From positions 1-31,522 of the forward strand of contig JAUZPX010000004.1 of the NCBI GenBank assembly GCA_030705695.1: a stretch of DNA of 31,522 bases, written 5' to 3'. The notes beneath the pieces were generated by a model. The model searched no databases, was not told where the DNA came from, and was given only the letters and a program-made list of their open reading frames with translations. Positions 23,369-30,718 of this stretch are shown in pieces; the stretch's first letter is position 1, and the number at the start of each line of letters is the position of its first letter. Both the position numbers and the translations under genes were made by a program. Source of the stretch: Bacillota bacterium. GTDB taxonomy: Bacteria; Bacillota; Clostridia; Oscillospirales; Acutalibacteraceae.

Positions 23369-24202
23369 TTAACCTGAAATATTTATGCCCACAATTTGAA
23401 ATTTATTGTTATCTGCATTTTTGGTAAACCAAATATTGTTGTTACCGCTGCCAACCATAATACCGTTATAGTTATTAAACATAAATTTTGTATATGCGTT
23501 TGACATAACGAAAAGAAAGTTATTCGTTATAATTTTGCTGTATCCGTTTAAAAACTCGGTAGAATTTTTGTATGTGTATTTTTTATTTTCTATTGTTACA
23601 GTAAGCGGATAGGCAATAAGCTTTGAGAGAGCCGTTTTATTACCAGCTACAATATCTTGCTTGATATTATGAGCCATTGTTTCCACTTGAGTTTTATTAA
23701 AAATATAGCGGTCGTCTTCTGTTTGTCCGCTGATAGAATATTGTGTTGCAAGAACAATATCAAAAGCCTTATTGTTAGCTGACATGCTGATTTTTGCGTG
23801 GAGTCCATCACTAAAGTTCTGATTGCCGTCAATATGCAATGCAGCAATTAATTTACTTCCTTGTGAAAGATTAATATTGGCAACGCCTTCAATTATCGGA
23901 TTTTTGCCGCCGATTTCATCCTCACTGTTTTTGTTAACGTATGAAACTGTAAGACAATCTCCGTCACGGAAGATATCCATGAGTATTTCCTGCTGATTTA
24001 TCTTTCCGCTGTATATATTATGAGAATGGTTTTGTAAGCTGTATAAAGCATTCGGGCTAACTGTTTCAGGGGCTGACGTTGGCGTTTGACCGACTTGATC
24101 GGAAATCTCACCAATATTGCTTTGAGCAAAAAGAATAAAAGCTGTTGCAACAATAATCACAATAGCAACGGATATTAACGTGTTTTTTGTAATCTTCTTC
24201 AT
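23369..24202 (-). CDS. Hypothetical membrane-anchored secreted protein
   Basis: 277 aa from ATG 24202 (MKKITKNTLIS); an upstream ATG at 24214 adds four residues, and neither has a strong RBS. A single hydrophobic segment (about 9-26) without a lipobox Cys acts as anchor or signal. A Thr/Ser/Pro-rich stretch (about 38-50) leads to a beta-rich region (about 55-170), then a C-terminal domain of about 90 residues that opens with a helix (DIVAGNKTALSKLIAYPL) and ends in GIMVGSGNNNIWFTK and FQIVGINI. That last part looks like the NTF2/SnoaL-type fold of other Clostridial secreted proteins, but no catalytic residues stand out. I do not recognise a function. It is alone, followed 142 bases later by the aminotransferase gene. 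Confidence 0.8.
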   Translation of the reverse strand: MKKITKNTLISVAIVIIVATAFILFAQSNIGEISDQVGQTPTSAPETVSPNALYSLQNHSHNIYSGKINQQEILMDIFRDGDCLTVSYVNKNSEDEIGGKNPIIEGVANINLSQGSKLIAALHIDGNQNFSDGLHAKISMSANNKAFDIVLATQYSISGQTEDDRYIFNKTQVETMAHNIKQDIVAGNKTALSKLIAYPLTVTIENKKYTYKNSTEFLNGYSKIITNNFLFVMSNAYTKFMFNNYNGIMVGSGNNNIWFTKNADNNKFQIVGINISG

Positions 24203-24292
24203 ACCATTCACCATTTGTTGTAAATTTTCAAATCAAAAAAGTTATAGTATGTTTTTGGAAATATAATACCATAAAATTATGAATATAACAAC

Positions 24293-24314
24293 AAAAAAGG
24301 GGCGAACTCGCCCC
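24293..24314 (-). terminator. Terminator of the Mrp-like gene
   Basis: GGGGCGA (24299-24305) and TCGCCCC (24308-24314) with a tight loop; the - strand transcript then reads six U. Confidence 0.88.
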
Positions 24315-24324
24315 GAAGTTGCTT

Positions 24325-25158
24325 CTATTTTTCAGATTCTTCAAGTATATCGACAGCACCTTCAAGGAAATCACCGTTATAAAGTTCAATTGCACCTTTA
24401 TCGCAGGAGATTGAAAATTTAGGATCCATTGGCAAACGTCCAAGTACTTTTGTACCGTATGCTTTGGCGGTTTCTTCAATGTTGCTGTCACCAAATATGC
24501 GATGCTCGCTTCCGCAGTCGGGGCATTTGAAGTAACTCATGTTTTCGACTATTCCCAAAATAGGAATGTTCATCATATTTGCCATTTTAACTGCCTTTTT
24601 AACAATCATAGAAACAAGTTCCTGAGGAGTAGAAACTATAATTATTCCGTTGAGCGGTAATGACTGAAAAACAGTAAGAGGGACATCACCTGTACCTGGA
24701 GGCATGTCCACAAACATATAATCAATGTCCTGCCAAATAACATCCTCATAGAATTGCTTTACAACTCCTGCAATCATCGGGCCTCTCCATACTACAGGGT
24801 CTGAATCGTTTTGAAGTAGCAAATTAACGCTCATAACGTCAATACCTGTTTTTGATGAGACAGGAACCATCCCAAAACCGTTGTTTTCGACCTTTTGTGT
24901 AAGTCCAAACATTTTTGGAATTGACGGACCTGTAATATCGGCATCTAAAATTGCGGTTTTATGGCCACGGCGGTTCATGGTAATTGCAAGCAGCGATGTA
25001 ACAAGGCTTTTGCCGACACCGCCTTTTCCGCTGACAATACCTATAATATGATTTACGCTTGATTGCTCATTTAGATGAGCACGAAAATCAGTTTCTTCTT
25101 TTCTTTCACTGCAGCTTTCTCCGCAAGTACTGCAATCATGTGTACAATTTTCAGACAT
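24325..25158 (-). CDS. mrp: Mrp/ApbC/NBP35-type Fe-S cluster carrier ATPase
   Basis: 277 aa; ATG 25158 with AAAGGA about 8 bases upstream. The family binds and transfers iron-sulfur clusters to target enzymes. The N-terminus has four cysteines (Cys5, 9, 12, 16), like the NBP35 subgroup, followed by the P-loop SGKGGVGKS (43-51), the switch AILDADITGPSIPKMFG, VDMPPGTGDVPLT and the cluster-bridging CPDCG in ENMSYFKCPDCG. There is no N-terminal DUF59 domain. It follows the membrane-protein gene at 25233, separated by a GC-rich stem (25186-25211), so the two may be partly co-transcribed. Confidence 0.93.
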   Translation of the reverse strand: MSENCTHDCSTCGESCSERKEETDFRAHLNEQSSVNHIIGIVSGKGGVGKSLVTSLLAITMNRRGHKTAILDADITGPSIPKMFGLTQKVENNGFGMVPVSSKTGIDVMSVNLLLQNDSDPVVWRGPMIAGVVKQFYEDVIWQDIDYMFVDMPPGTGDVPLTVFQSLPLNGIIIVSTPQELVSMIVKKAVKMANMMNIPILGIVENMSYFKCPDCGSEHRIFGDSNIEETAKAYGTKVLGRLPMDPKFSISCDKGAIELYNGDFLEGAVDILEESEK

Positions 25159-25185
25159 ATTGTATTTCCTTTCAATTTTTTAAAT

Positions 25186-25211
25186 AAGGGCCGCCGATAG
25201 CGGCAGCCCTT
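25186..25211 (-). terminator. GC-rich stem between the membrane-protein and Mrp genes
   Basis: AAGGGC.GCCG (25186-25196) pairs with CGGC.GCCCTT (25201-25211), with one mismatch. The downstream U stretch on the - strand is weak (TTATTTAAAAAATT), so it may be a leaky terminator or only a stabilising stem. Confidence 0.55.
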
Positions 25212-25232
25212 AACAATATTATTTAGCTAAAT

Positions 25233-25862
25233 TTATTCTTCTGTTGTATCTGAATTTTCTTCAGGCTGTGCCTCTTCAGTAACTACCGTCTCTTCTTCAA
25301 CGGAAGTTTCCTCAGGAATTGCTTCTTCGGCTATAGGAGCTTCGGATTCGTCAGCTGCAATGGCTTCTGCTTCTTCTTCTGAAATTTCTTCTGATTCTTC
25401 ATTAGATTCAATAGAATCTGCGATTTCTTCAATTTTCTCAGCTTCGTCAAATTCCATTTCAAATCCGCTTAAGAAAGTATAGGGTAATCCGTAACCCAGA
25501 GCAATTGCAGAGAGGTAAACGATTATATTAAGAGTTGTTGTGCCGTCTGTGCTTGTTTTTAAGAATTGATTGTGTAAAGGAAAGTTTGGAACAAGAGCTG
25601 CAAGAATAATATAAACAGTAGGGATAACAATCAAAATTAATGAGAACAAGCTGAAACGTTTGATTTGTCTTCCTTCACCAACACGTGTTGCATAGAAGAG
25701 AAGAGCACCAAACACGACGAAAACTGCCAGCGGAATCAACATATTGGCTGGAGATTTCATTTGATTTGCAATTGTAGAGAAAAAATAACCGCATACAATA
25801 AAACCAATCACCAAAAAAGAAGAAAACAATAGATTAAGATTAAAAGGCTTTTTTCCTTGCAT
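25233..25862 (-). CDS. Four-span membrane protein with glutamate-rich tail
   Basis: 209 aa; ATG 25862 with AGGAGG about 7 bases upstream. Four hydrophobic spans are visible (about 8-28, 41-60, 71-92, 109-130), and then a C-terminal half (about 137-209) made almost only of Glu, Ser, Ala, Thr and Ile, with no aromatic residues, highly acidic and probably disordered. No family is recognised. The short N-terminal MQGKKPFNLN and the positive loop GEGRQIKRF suggest that the tail is in the cytoplasm. The gene has an extended -10 (TGCTATAAT, complement of 25900-25908). It lies between prmA and an Mrp ATPase; a role cannot be inferred. Confidence 0.82.
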   Translation of the reverse strand: MQGKKPFNLNLLFSSFLVIGFIVCGYFFSTIANQMKSPANMLIPLAVFVVFGALLFYATRVGEGRQIKRFSLFSLILIVIPTVYIILAALVPNFPLHNQFLKTSTDGTTTLNIIVYLSAIALGYGLPYTFLSGFEMEFDEAEKIEEIADSIESNEESEEISEEEAEAIAADESEAPIAEEAIPEETSVEEETVVTEEAQPEENSDTTEE

Positions 25863-25899
25863 AAGAAATCCTCCTGAAGAATGTTTTTTATTTAATAGT

Positions 25900-25908
25900 A
25901 TTATAGCA
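25900..25908 (-). promoter_or_regulatory. Extended -10 promoter of the four-span membrane protein gene
   Basis: TGCTATAAT on the - strand, a perfect TGnTATAAT, about 40 bases upstream of ATG 25862; no clear -35. Confidence 0.55.
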
Positions 25909-25939
25909 GTAAAATTTAGGAAATTATTGCAATAAAGAA

Positions 25940-26854
25940 TTAAATTTTAAAAACAAAACAAATCCAACCGTTTTCACTGTATTCCGAGTCAATTTTAAAT
26001 TTTCCTTTAACAGCGTTTAAAACATCATTGCGGCGAGTATCAATAATTCCGCTTACTATCCAAACTGCATCGGGTTCCATAAAAGTTTCTATATTTTCCG
26101 ATAGCGAAATAATAGCATCGGCAACAATATTCGAGAGAATAACACGATATTTGCCGTTGATTTTATCGGTAAGATTTCCGCTGACAGCAGTAAACCTGTC
26201 GCTGACGTTATTAAGTTTGGCATTTTCATTTGCGGTTTTTACGGCAAGTTCATCAATATCAACGCCAATAGCGGATTTTGCACCTAAAAGAAGTGCTGCA
26301 ACCGACAAAATTCCGCTTCCCGTGCCAACGTCAAGAACAATATCATCAGGGCGAATTATTTTTTCAAGCGCTTGCATACACAAACGAGTGGTTTCGTGAG
26401 TACCTGTGCCGAATGCAAGGCCGGGATCAATGTTCAAAACTGCTCGGCCTTTTGGATCAAAGTCATCACGCCAAACAGGGCGAATCAAGAGCTTTTCTCC
26501 TATTTTCATAGGGTTAAAATACTGTTTCCAGTTATTTATCCAGTCGGATTCCAAACAAGTCACTGTTGATATTATATGCGGAATTGCCTCTGAATTATAC
26601 CTCTCACTTAAAAAAGCAATAGCTTCAGCAGGACTTTCATCAACAGGAATGTATATATGAATGAGTGCTTTATCGCGGTCTTTGTTCAGAAGCTCTTCAT
26701 CAATTATGTCGATACGGGCAATTTCCAGCACTTCTTGCTCAAGGGTGCTGTAATCCTCAATATAAATTCCGTAAGGAACTACCATGTTGGCGATATCGCC
26801 AGCTTTGTCGACATCTTTTGGACTGATTTCAATTATAATTTCCGTAAAATCCAC
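25940..26854 (-). CDS. prmA: Ribosomal protein L11 methyltransferase
   Basis: 304 aa from GTG 26854, which has GGAGGT about 9 bases upstream. It trimethylates L11 using S-adenosylmethionine. The N-terminal substrate-binding domain (about 1-100) includes ESDWINNWKQYFNPMKIG, the usual linker. The catalytic domain has DPGLAFGTGTHETT (143-156), SAM motif I VLDVGTGSGILS (173-184), GVDIDELAVKTA and ILSNIVAD, the NPxY-equivalent loop. The length is normal. It follows dnaJ, an arrangement also known in Bacillus (dnaJ-prmA), but a terminator at 26888-26909 separates them here. Confidence 0.95.
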   Translation of the reverse strand: MDFTEIIIEISPKDVDKAGDIANMVVPYGIYIEDYSTLEQEVLEIARIDIIDEELLNKDRDKALIHIYIPVDESPAEAIAFLSERYNSEAIPHIISTVTCLESDWINNWKQYFNPMKIGEKLLIRPVWRDDFDPKGRAVLNIDPGLAFGTGTHETTRLCMQALEKIIRPDDIVLDVGTGSGILSVAALLLGAKSAIGVDIDELAVKTANENAKLNNVSDRFTAVSGNLTDKINGKYRVILSNIVADAIISLSENIETFMEPDAVWIVSGIIDTRRNDVLNAVKGKFKIDSEYSENGWICFVFKI

Positions 26855-26883
26855 GATTTTTTAACCTCCATGTTTTGCTGAAA

Positions 26884-26909
26884 TAAAAAGCCTCCGCTAT
26901 TAGAGGCTT
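26884..26909 (-). terminator. Terminator after dnaJ
   Basis: AAGCCTC (26888-26894) pairs with GAGGCTT (26903-26909); the - strand transcript continues with a U run. It marks the end of the heat-shock cluster before prmA. Confidence 0.82.
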
Positions 26910-26960
26910 AGAATTTTGTATGAAAGATTGTTTTTAGCAAGAGCAGTTGTCATAATTAAA

Positions 26961-28094
26961 TTAATCGCTAAGGATATCTTTAAATTTGCTGAAAAATCCG
27001 TTGCGTTTATGATAATTCTTTTCGTTACATTCTTGCTCAAATTCTTTAAGTATGCTTTTTTGCTTAGCCGAGAGATTTTTCGGTACCTCAATGGTGACCT
27101 TAACAAATTGATCTCCTCGACCACGTCCGCCTAAATGAGGAATACCCTTTCCTTTTAGCTTGAAAACATCGCCAGGTTGAGTGCTTTCGTGAACATTATA
27201 GCTTACTGTTCCGTCAAGTGTGGGTACTGTAACTTCCGCACCAAGAGCTGCTTGAGCAAACGTTAAAGGAAGCTCACACCATACATCGTCGCCGCGGCGT
27301 TCGAAAATTGGATGAGGACGTACATTTACATAAACATGCAAATCACCAGGCTGGCCGCCGTTTTGCCCTGCATTTCCATGCCCTCCAACGCTTAGAATCT
27401 GCTCGTTGCTAATTCCGGCAGGAATAGTTACATCAACGTTTTTTGTTACACGTGTGCGACCGGTACCGCTGCATTTTTTGCAGGGAGTATCGATAATTTT
27501 GCCATTGCCTTTACAGCTGTCGCAGGTGCGTGAGGTTTGCACAACGCCAAAAGGAGTACGCTGATTAATCTTAACTTGACCTGTTCCGCCGCAGGCAGAG
27601 CATGTACGAGCGGTGGTGCCTTTTTCGGCTCCTGTTCCGCTGCAATCGGTACAGTTTTGTATAGTTTGGTAAGAAACCTGCTTTGTTGTTCCTTTGGCAG
27701 CTTCCTCAAAAGAAATATAAACGGTAGTTTCAAGATCGCTTCCTCGGCGAGGTGCATTTGGATTATTTTGCCGTCTGCCACCGAATCCGCCGAAAAAGCT
27801 GCTGAAAATATCTCCCAAATCTATGTCTTGCCCGAAAGGACTTCCGCCATATCCGCCGCCGAAATTCGGATCAACGCCCGAATGACCGAATTGATCGTAT
27901 CTGGCACGTTTTTCTTTATCTGATAAGACCTCATAGGCTTCGTTGACTTCTTTGAATTTTGATTCTGCTGACTTGTCATCAGGGTTTAAGTCAGGGTGAT
28001 GTTCTTTCGCAAGCTTTCTAAACGCCTTTTTAATTTCGTCATCGGAAGCATTCTTAGGTATACCAAGCACTTCATAATAATCGCGTTTATCCAT
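26961..28094 (-). CDS. dnaJ: Chaperone protein DnaJ
   Basis: 377 aa from ATG 28094 (MDKRDYYEVLG). An ATG three codons earlier (28103) sits only two bases from the AAAGGAGG and is less likely. The J domain (about 1-70) holds HPD at 33-35, which stimulates DnaK ATPase. A Gly/Phe-rich region follows (about 70-115), then the zinc domain with four CxxCxGxG motifs (CTDCSGTG, CSACGGTG, CDSCKGNG, CKKCSGTG), and the two C-terminal beta domains, with ERRGDDVWCELPLT. It is a complete type I DnaJ. It lies 156 bases after dnaK; the gap holds a stem and a long inverted repeat. Confidence 0.97.
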   Translation of the reverse strand: MDKRDYYEVLGIPKNASDDEIKKAFRKLAKEHHPDLNPDDKSAESKFKEVNEAYEVLSDKEKRARYDQFGHSGVDPNFGGGYGGSPFGQDIDLGDIFSSFFGGFGGRRQNNPNAPRRGSDLETTVYISFEEAAKGTTKQVSYQTIQNCTDCSGTGAEKGTTARTCSACGGTGQVKINQRTPFGVVQTSRTCDSCKGNGKIIDTPCKKCSGTGRTRVTKNVDVTIPAGISNEQILSVGGHGNAGQNGGQPGDLHVYVNVRPHPIFERRGDDVWCELPLTFAQAALGAEVTVPTLDGTVSYNVHESTQPGDVFKLKGKGIPHLGGRGRGDQFVKVTIEVPKNLSAKQKSILKEFEQECNEKNYHKRNGFFSKFKDILSD

Positions 28095-28128
28095 TTGCGG
28101 CATCGCCTCCTTTTTGATGTTGTTACTT

Positions 28129-28191
28129 TATAGTTAATCAACTTAAAAATTGACAGCTAAGGCCGAGCACTTTTCAAGTTGATTAACTATA
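28129..28191. repeat. 16-base perfect inverted repeat between dnaK and dnaJ
   Basis: Arms TATAGTTAATCAACTT (28129-28144) and AAGTTGATTAACTATA (28176-28191) with a 31-base loop. It lies after the dnaK stem at 28202-28225 and before the dnaJ RBS. In mRNA it would form a long AU-rich hairpin in the dnaJ leader; the left arm overlaps a possible - strand -10 (TATAAA) for dnaJ. Confidence 0.8.
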
Positions 28192-28201
28192 TAACGCCCC
28201 A

Positions 28202-28225
28202 AAAGGCGGGAAAAATCCCGCCTTT
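28202..28225 (-). terminator. Terminator-like stem after dnaK
   Basis: AAAGGCGGGA (28202-28211) and TCCCGCCTTT (28216-28225) form a 10-base stem with a four-base loop. The U run after it is short (four U, then GGGG), so it is probably a partial terminator that lowers dnaJ relative to dnaK. Confidence 0.7.
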
Positions 28226-28250
28226 AAATGATTATTGCCTGGGAAATAAT

Positions 28251-30098
28251 TTATTTATTGCCGTCTACATCTTTAAAGTCTGCATCATAGACATTGCCGT
28301 CGCCACCGTTGTTAGGCATATCTCCCTGAGGTCCAGGCTCTGCTCCTTGTGCTTGCTGTGCTGCTGCAGCAGCCTGATATAGTTTTGCAGAAATATCATA
28401 AAGTGTTTTTTGAAGATCTTCTTTTGCTGTATTCATAGTTTCCGTATTGTTAGCAGCAATTGCATCTTTTAATGCTGCTGATTTTGTTGTTAGAGCTGTC
28501 TTATCCTCTTCGGCAATTTTGTCTCCGCTTTCGCTTACAAGTTTTTCAGCCTGGTAGCAAAGGTTTTCAGCCTCGTTTTTAGCATCGACTTCTTCACGGC
28601 GTTTTTTGTCTTCTTCGGCGAATTGCTCGGCCTCTTTTACAGCCTTTTCAATATCGTCCTTAGACATGTTGGTGTTGCCTGAAATTGTGATTTTCTGCTC
28701 TTTGCCTGTTCCGAGATCTTTTGCTGAAACATTAACGATACCATTAGCGTCAATATCAAAGGTAACTTCGATTTGCGGAATACCTCTCATGGCAGGAGCA
28801 ATTCCTGCAAGAGTGAACAGTCCAAGCTGCTTGTTATCACGTGCGAATTCACGTTCGCCCTGTAAAACGTTGATTTCAACCTGTGTTTGATTATCGGCGG
28901 CAGTAGAGAAAATCTGGCTCTTTTTCGATGGAATTGTGGTGTTGCGCTCAATAACTTTTGTCATAACGCCGCCCATTGTTTCAACACCCAATGAAAGAGG
29001 AGTAACATCCAAAAGCAATAAGCCTTCAACCTCACCGCCGAGAACACCTGCCTGGATAGCCGCACCGATAGCAACACATTCGTCAGGGTTAATGCCTTTA
29101 AAAGGCTCTTTGCCAGTAAAGTTTTTAACAGCGTCTAAAACAGCAGGAATTCTTGAAGAACCGCCAACCATTAGGACTTTATCGATTTTGCCGATTTCTA
29201 GTCCGCTGTCCTGTAAAGCTCTGCGGACAGGTCCCATAGTGTTTTCAACCAAATCGGCTGTAAGTTCGTTAAATTTTGCTCTTGTAAGAGTCATGTCAAG
29301 GTGCTTCGGACCAGAAGCGTCTGCTGTAATAAATGGAAGATTAATTTGTGAAGTAACAACGCCCGAAAGCTCGATTTTTGCTTTTTCTGCTGCTTCCTTT
29401 AAGCGTTGCATTGCCATTTTGTCGCTTTTTAGGTCAATTCCGCTTTCTGCTTTGAAGCCTGCAACAAGCCAGTCAATAACACGTTGGTCAAAATCGTCGC
29501 CGCCCAAACGGTTGTTACCTGCTGTTGCAAGAACTTCCTGAACGCCATCGCCCATCTCGATGATGGAAACGTCGAAAGTACCGCCGCCTAAGTCGTAAAC
29601 CATAACCTTTTGGTCGTTTTCCTTATCGATACCGTAAGAAAGAGCAGCGGCTGTCGGCTCGTTGATAATTCTTTTTACATCAAGTCCAGCAATCTTTCCT
29701 GCATCTTTAGTTGCCTGACGTTGTGCGTCAGAGAAGTAAGCAGGAACGGTAATGACAGCCTGTGTGACTGTCTCGCCGAGATATGCTTCGGCATCGGCTT
29801 TCAGTTTTTGCAGAATCATTGCAGAAATTTCCTGAGGAGTATAGGATTTGTCATCAATCTTTACTTTGTGGTCTGTACCCATTTCTCTTTTAATTGATGA
29901 AATTGTGTGATCAGGATTTGTAATTGCCTGACGTTTTGCTACTTGACCGACAAGTCTCTCACCGTTTTTAGAAAAAGCAACTACAGATGGGGTAGTTCTG
30001 TTTCCTTCTGCATTTGCGATGACCTTAGGCTCGCCGCCCTCAATAACTGCTACGCATGAATTGGTTGTACCTAAATCGATTCCGATTGTTTTTGCCAT
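28251..30098 (-). CDS. dnaK: Molecular chaperone DnaK (Hsp70)
   Basis: 615 aa from ATG 30098, which has GGAGGA about 8 bases upstream; an ATG at 30113 would precede the RBS. The ATPase domain begins AKTIGIDLGTTNSCVAV and includes VYDLGGGTFDVSI and GGSSRIPAV. The linker EVEGLLLLDVTPLSLG is the DLL-type hydrophobic linker region, then the substrate domain with GGVMTKVIERNTTIP. The helical lid ends in a Gln/Ala-rich stretch and an acidic tail (NVYDADFKDVDG). It binds unfolded chains with DnaJ and GrpE. It is the third gene of the hrcA-grpE-dnaK-dnaJ cluster; a terminator-like stem after it may set its higher level. Confidence 0.98.
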   Translation of the reverse strand: MAKTIGIDLGTTNSCVAVIEGGEPKVIANAEGNRTTPSVVAFSKNGERLVGQVAKRQAITNPDHTISSIKREMGTDHKVKIDDKSYTPQEISAMILQKLKADAEAYLGETVTQAVITVPAYFSDAQRQATKDAGKIAGLDVKRIINEPTAAALSYGIDKENDQKVMVYDLGGGTFDVSIIEMGDGVQEVLATAGNNRLGGDDFDQRVIDWLVAGFKAESGIDLKSDKMAMQRLKEAAEKAKIELSGVVTSQINLPFITADASGPKHLDMTLTRAKFNELTADLVENTMGPVRRALQDSGLEIGKIDKVLMVGGSSRIPAVLDAVKNFTGKEPFKGINPDECVAIGAAIQAGVLGGEVEGLLLLDVTPLSLGVETMGGVMTKVIERNTTIPSKKSQIFSTAADNQTQVEINVLQGEREFARDNKQLGLFTLAGIAPAMRGIPQIEVTFDIDANGIVNVSAKDLGTGKEQKITISGNTNMSKDDIEKAVKEAEQFAEEDKKRREEVDAKNEAENLCYQAEKLVSESGDKIAEEDKTALTTKSAALKDAIAANNTETMNTAKEDLQKTLYDISAKLYQAAAAAQQAQGAEPGPQGDMPNNGGDGNVYDADFKDVDGNK

Positions 30099-30178
30099 AA
30101 TGATTTCCTCCAAATTTTATATAATTTTAACTAAATGCTCGTTTTTGAGCTGTCGTAAATTGTTTGTGAAGTATATTT

Positions 30179-30703
30179 TTAGTTTGCAACTTGTACCATG
30201 CAATATCGTATAATTTTATCGCCGATTTTATACCCTTTTTGAAAAACAACTGAAACAGTATTTTCTCCAAAACTGTCATCTTCAATTTTAGAAACGGCAT
30301 GATGCAAAGCGGGGTTAAATTCTTCGCCTGCTTCTCCGAAGCTTTCAATTTTCAGCTTTTCAAAAGAGGCATTCAACTGGTTTTCCATAAGAGAAAGACC
30401 CTTTTTGTATTCTTCGGGAGCGTCTTTTGCGGCATCCATTGCAAGATGCAGGCTGTCAATGAGCGGGAGAATCTCTTCAATTGCTTTTGCAGTTGCGTCT
30501 GCATAGATAGTTAGCTTTTCGCTAGCTGTTCTTTTTCTGTAATTTTCATACTCTGCAGCCAAACGGAGATAACTGTCTTTTTGTGCGGCAAGAGCATCGG
30601 TTAATTTTTCCGTTTCTGATTTTTCTTCAATTATTTCTTCTGAAATCGGATCTTTGTTTTCTAATTCTTCTGCGATTTTTTCGTCGTTTTTTTTCTTTGA
30701 CAA
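30179..30703 (-). CDS. grpE: Nucleotide exchange factor GrpE
   Basis: 174 aa from TTG 30703, chosen because GGAG lies 8 bases upstream; the GTG at 30709 (176 aa) is only two bases from it. The N-terminal acidic, disordered tail (EELENKDPISEEIIEEKSE) leads to the long dimeric coiled coil (about 40-95, with LAAEYENYRKRT) and the C-terminal beta domain, with GEEFNPALHHAV and VVFQKGYKIGDKIIR, which opens the DnaK nucleotide cleft. Complete and typical in length. It lies between hrcA and dnaK. Confidence 0.96.
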   Translation of the reverse strand: MSKKKNDEKIAEELENKDPISEEIIEEKSETEKLTDALAAQKDSYLRLAAEYENYRKRTASEKLTIYADATAKAIEEILPLIDSLHLAMDAAKDAPEEYKKGLSLMENQLNASFEKLKIESFGEAGEEFNPALHHAVSKIEDDSFGENTVSVVFQKGYKIGDKIIRYCMVQVAN

Positions 30704-30718
30704 AATCACCGCTCCTTC

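Noticed and set aside
28936..29541. Long antisense open frame within dnaK
   Set aside because: It is a composition shadow of the conserved dnaK coding sequence, without RBS or recognisable protein features.
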